Positions 61,632-64,000 of a stretch of DNA of 64,000 nucleotides are shown piece after piece (the first letter of the stretch is position 1; every line of letters starts with the position of its first letter). The DNA lies in the NCBI GenBank assembly GCA_903892415.1, contig CAITIQ010000291.1:62001-126000 (forward strand). The letters are read 5' to 3'. Under the pieces are notes generated by a model, which ran no database searches, was not told where the DNA came from, and was given only the letters and a program-made list of their open reading frames with translations. The position numbers were made by a program, and so were the translations under genes. Source of the DNA: an uncultured delta proteobacterium. GTDB taxonomy: Bacteria > Myxococcota_A > Polyangia > Polyangiales > Polyangiaceae.

Positions 61632-62405
61632 ATGTTGGCCGAACTGCTGATGAGAGAGGGCTTGGCCTTTGCGCTAATGTTCTCGCGGACGAGCGGCTTT
61701 CTGCTGACGACGCCCTTTCCAAGCAAGGATGTCCCGCGTCCGGCTCGTGTCGGGCTTGCGCTCGCGCTCGCGTTCTTTTCGCTCAGCCTCGGCGTTGAGC
61801 GACCACGTGACTTGACGTTGGACCTTTCCCTCGTCACGCCGATGGCGCTCGAGCTGATGCTTGGGGCTTCGGTGGGCTTTATCTGCCGCGTCGTCCTTTC
61901 TGCTGGCGAGGTCGCGGGTGAACTGATTGGTCAGATGACTGGGCTCGGTTCGGCCTCGCTTTTCAACCCAATGCTCGGCACGCAAGATACCGTGGTTTCG
62001 CGCATTTTTACGCTGCTCGCTACGCTGCTGTTCATCTCCTCGGGCAGCCACCGGATCGTGCTCTCCTATCTCGTAGAGTCCTTTCAGGCGGTGCCGCTTG
62101 GAGCGCCGTTCAACCCCGCGGATGCCGTCCCCGTCTTGCTGGATACCACGGTCTCTGCGATCGCCATTGGTGTGCGGCTCGCCATGCCGGTGGTGGCGAT
62201 TGCGCTGATTGTCCAGATTGCGCTGGCGATTGTCGCGCGCATGGCGCCCTCACTGCAGGTCTTCAATGTTGGCTTTCCCCTGCTGATTGGGATTGGCCTG
62301 CTCACCGTGATGTTCTCGTTGCGAGACGTTTCACAGGTGCTTGTCGACCACCTGCATGGGGTCGGCGACGTGTTGGACCGGTTCTTCGAGGAGACTGCGC
62401 GTTAG
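61632..62405 (+). CDS. fliR: Flagellar export gate protein FliR
   Basis: A 257-residue membrane protein with about six helices; FSRTSGFLLTTPF near the N-terminus, the GEVAGELIGQMTGLGSASLF segment and LPLLIGIGLL-like region near the end are typical. It lies 15 bases after fliQ. flhB, which often follows, is not here; a convergent SDR gene ends the flagellar run ten bases later. Confidence 0.94.
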   Translation: MLAELLMREGLAFALMFSRTSGFLLTTPFPSKDVPRPARVGLALALAFFSLSLGVERPRDLTLDLSLVTPMALELMLGASVGFICRVVLSAGEVAGELIGQMTGLGSASLFNPMLGTQDTVVSRIFTLLATLLFISSGSHRIVLSYLVESFQAVPLGAPFNPADAVPVLLDTTVSAIAIGVRLAMPVVAIALIVQIALAIVARMAPSLQVFNVGFPLLIGIGLLTVMFSLRDVSQVLVDHLHGVGDVLDRFFEETAR

Positions 62406-62415
62406 CGCCCTCGGC

Positions 62416-63336
62416 TCAGAAGCCAGCGATGATCTTCTCGCTTACGTCCCAGAGCTTCTCCGCCATGGCGTCATCTCGGCCGTAGCTCGAGCTGCGGGCG
62501 ATGTTGCAGTCGGCAAAGTACTCCCCGCTGACGTTCGCTAGGCTCGGGTGGACCGCTACGTAGCATTGCGTTGCTGCGCCTTGCGGAATGGTCTTGAGCG
62601 CAATCGCATTGGCGATCGGCGCAAGGGCACGGAGGACGGGGCTCATGTGTCGCCCGAGGTTGGTGTTGATCACCCCGGGGTGCAGTGAATTGGCGGTCTT
62701 CCCTGTGCCCGCGAGCCGCTTCGCTAGCGAGCGAGCAAATAGCAGATTGGCCAGCTTCGCTTGGCCATACGCTCCTCGCGGCGTGTAGTTGGACTTGAAC
62801 GAAAGATCCTCGAACTGAATGCCTGCCGCAGGGGCCCAGCGGTGAGCGGCGCTCGAAAGTACGACGACTCGCCCGTTGTCTGCGAGTTGGTCCAAGAGCC
62901 CGGTGACCAGCATAAAGTGCCCAAGGTGATTGGTCAGGAATTGCAACTCCTGCCCGAGGACCAGCGTGCGCTCTGGCAGAGTCATGATGCCTGCGTTGCA
63001 GAGCAGCACATCCAGCTTCAGCCCGAGCCCCTTGACGTGTTCAACGCACGCCCGCACAGAAGCCGGCTCCGATAACTCACAGGCGACGGGTAGGGCCCCT
63101 TGCCCGAGGCTCTCACAGATGGGGGCGGCCTTGTCCACCGTGCGCGCCGCGACGAGGATTTGCGCTCCCCGGCTGGCCAGCACGCGAGCGCTCTCCAGTC
63201 CGAGTCCGGAGTTTGCCCCGGTGATCATGATGACCTTCCCGCGCAAGTCGAGCCCGGCTGTGACTTCTTCTGCGGTGGACGCATAGCCAAACCCACTCGC
63301 GCCCGACTTCCCCTTGATCAACGCTACCAGCGACAT
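62416..63336 (-). CDS. Short-chain dehydrogenase/reductase
   Basis: A 306-residue Rossmann-fold oxidoreductase of the retinol-dehydrogenase/WWOX-like SDR group. The cofactor loop is TGANSGLGLE, the NAG motif is LLCNAGIM, and the catalytic Ser-Tyr-Lys appear in VLSSAAH and YGQAKLAN. Substrate unknown. ATG 63336 is chosen; an in-frame TTG twelve codons upstream is also possible. It is convergent with fliR and downstream of the DUF790 gene on the same strand. Confidence 0.9.
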   Translation of the reverse strand: MSLVALIKGKSGASGFGYASTAEEVTAGLDLRGKVIMITGANSGLGLESARVLASRGAQILVAARTVDKAAPICESLGQGALPVACELSEPASVRACVEHVKGLGLKLDVLLCNAGIMTLPERTLVLGQELQFLTNHLGHFMLVTGLLDQLADNGRVVVLSSAAHRWAPAAGIQFEDLSFKSNYTPRGAYGQAKLANLLFARSLAKRLAGTGKTANSLHPGVINTNLGRHMSPVLRALAPIANAIALKTIPQGAATQCYVAVHPSLANVSGEYFADCNIARSSSYGRDDAMAEKLWDVSEKIIAGF

Positions 63337-63387
63337 GCGCCGCAGCTTGGTAGCAGGTGCGGTTTGACGCAAGCGTGATGCTACTCA

Positions 63388-64000
63388 CTAACTCGAGATG
63401 GCCTCGAGTCGTCGGAGGACTTCTTTGGCGCTTATGGTGGACTTGAACATATAAAGCGAGGCCAGGTCGGTGTTCTCGTCGACGAGCTCTTCACTGACGC
63501 GCAAGTTCTTCCCCGCGACGAGAATGAGCGGGGGTAGCCCGCCGAGTTGCAGCTGCGCTATTCGATTAAAGATCGCCGCGCGACTCCAGAAGCCGAAGAG
63601 CTCGAGGTAGACCTTGAGCTTCTTCTTCTTGGGCTGGGTAAACACCAAATCCGGGATCAGCGCGCCGCCGTCCCGTGCGACCAGCAGCTCCTCACAAGCT
63701 GAAACCTGCCACGCGGATTTGAGCGCTTCAAACGCGAGGCGCAGCTGCTCGAGCTCAGGCCGCGGCGGCGGGGGGGGCTCGAGCAGGCCGTCTCCAAAGT
63801 CGCCAGCACTTACCTCGAAGCGCAACGGCGTGCGCTCTTGGCCCCACAGGATCTCCGCTATGATGTTGGCACCTTTGAGCGTCAAAGCGGACTTGAGGAA
63901 GAGCCCCATTCGAAGGCCGTACTTCTGAATCGAGTCAAACATACTAAAGGGGCCGTCAACGTTGATCACGTAGCCGTCGGCTTGCTGCTCGATGGTATGC
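63388..64000 (-). CDS. DUF790 / Bax1-like nuclease, 5' end outside window
   Basis: The C-terminal about 200 residues of a DUF790-family protein. GPFSMFDSIQKYGLRMGLFLK matches the family's D-G-P-L-S-L-F, T-x-K-Y-G segment (Y-V-I-N-V before it), and the end has LVFTQPKKKKLKVYLELFGFWS, which fits the nuclease core. The frame remains open to the right edge with coherent sequence, so the start lies beyond 64000. Archaeal Bax1, a DUF790 nuclease, partners the XPB helicase; a helicase gene may lie just outside. Confidence 0.78.
   Translation of the reverse strand, partial: HTIEQQADGYVINVDGPFSMFDSIQKYGLRMGLFLKSALTLKGANIIAEILWGQERTPLRFEVSAGDFGDGLLEPPPPPRPELEQLRLAFEALKSAWQVSACEELLVARDGGALIPDLVFTQPKKKKLKVYLELFGFWSRAAIFNRIAQLQLGGLPPLILVAGKNLRVSEELVDENTDLASLYMFKSTISAKEVLRRLEAISS

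Overview
The window looks like chromosome of a flagellated, GC-rich deltaproteobacterium-type organism, most likely a Myxococcota (Polyangia-like) lineage. The reasons are a Hanks-type Ser/Thr kinase with an external domain, many lipoproteins with Gly/Ser-rich linkers and Cys-rich modules, a giant TPR protein, REC and sigma-54 regulators, and GC-rich third codon positions. This placement is inference. I see no rRNA, tRNA, CRISPR array, insertion sequence or phage gene.

Positions 1-17400 hold housekeeping and envelope genes: the 3' part of a giant TPR protein, an HU-family DNA-binding protein, a membrane Ser/Thr kinase, two divergent paralogous lipoproteins, and a 2-oxoacid dehydrogenase E2 gene translationally coupled to glyA. 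Positions 17450-34260 carry lipoproteins (FG-GAP/CARDB, beta-propeller, DUF4156-like, S9 peptidase), a CPBP protease, a Kup potassium transporter divergent from a shortened KdpD/KdpE pair, an acetoacetate-decarboxylase-family protein, three TerB-like small proteins and a receiver-XRE regulator. An alpha-2-macroglobulin-like protein fills 34263-39047.

Positions 39111-62405 are a flagellar island. On the minus strand are a receiver-less sigma-54 activator followed by a PilZ-sigma28 fusion, then flgG-flgA-flgH-flgI-flgJ, then flbD-motA-motB. On the plus strand are flgB-flgC-fliE-fliF-fliG-fliH-fliI-fliJ-fliK-flgD and flgE-fliL-fliM-fliN-fliO-fliP-fliQ-fliR. Sites with the sigma-54 GG-N10-GC pattern lie in front of the activator, flgG, flbD, flgB and flgE. 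This suggests a hierarchy in which sigma-54 plus the activator fires basal-body and hook operons. flhA, flhB, flhF, flgK, flgL, flgM, fliC and fliD are not in the window.

The most interesting object is the gene at 39111-40205. An N-terminal PilZ domain with both c-di-GMP motifs intact is joined to a complete FliA-type sigma factor. If functional, it would let c-di-GMP act directly on the flagellar sigma factor. The window ends with an SDR oxidoreductase and the 3' part of a DUF790/Bax1-like nuclease gene, both on the minus strand.
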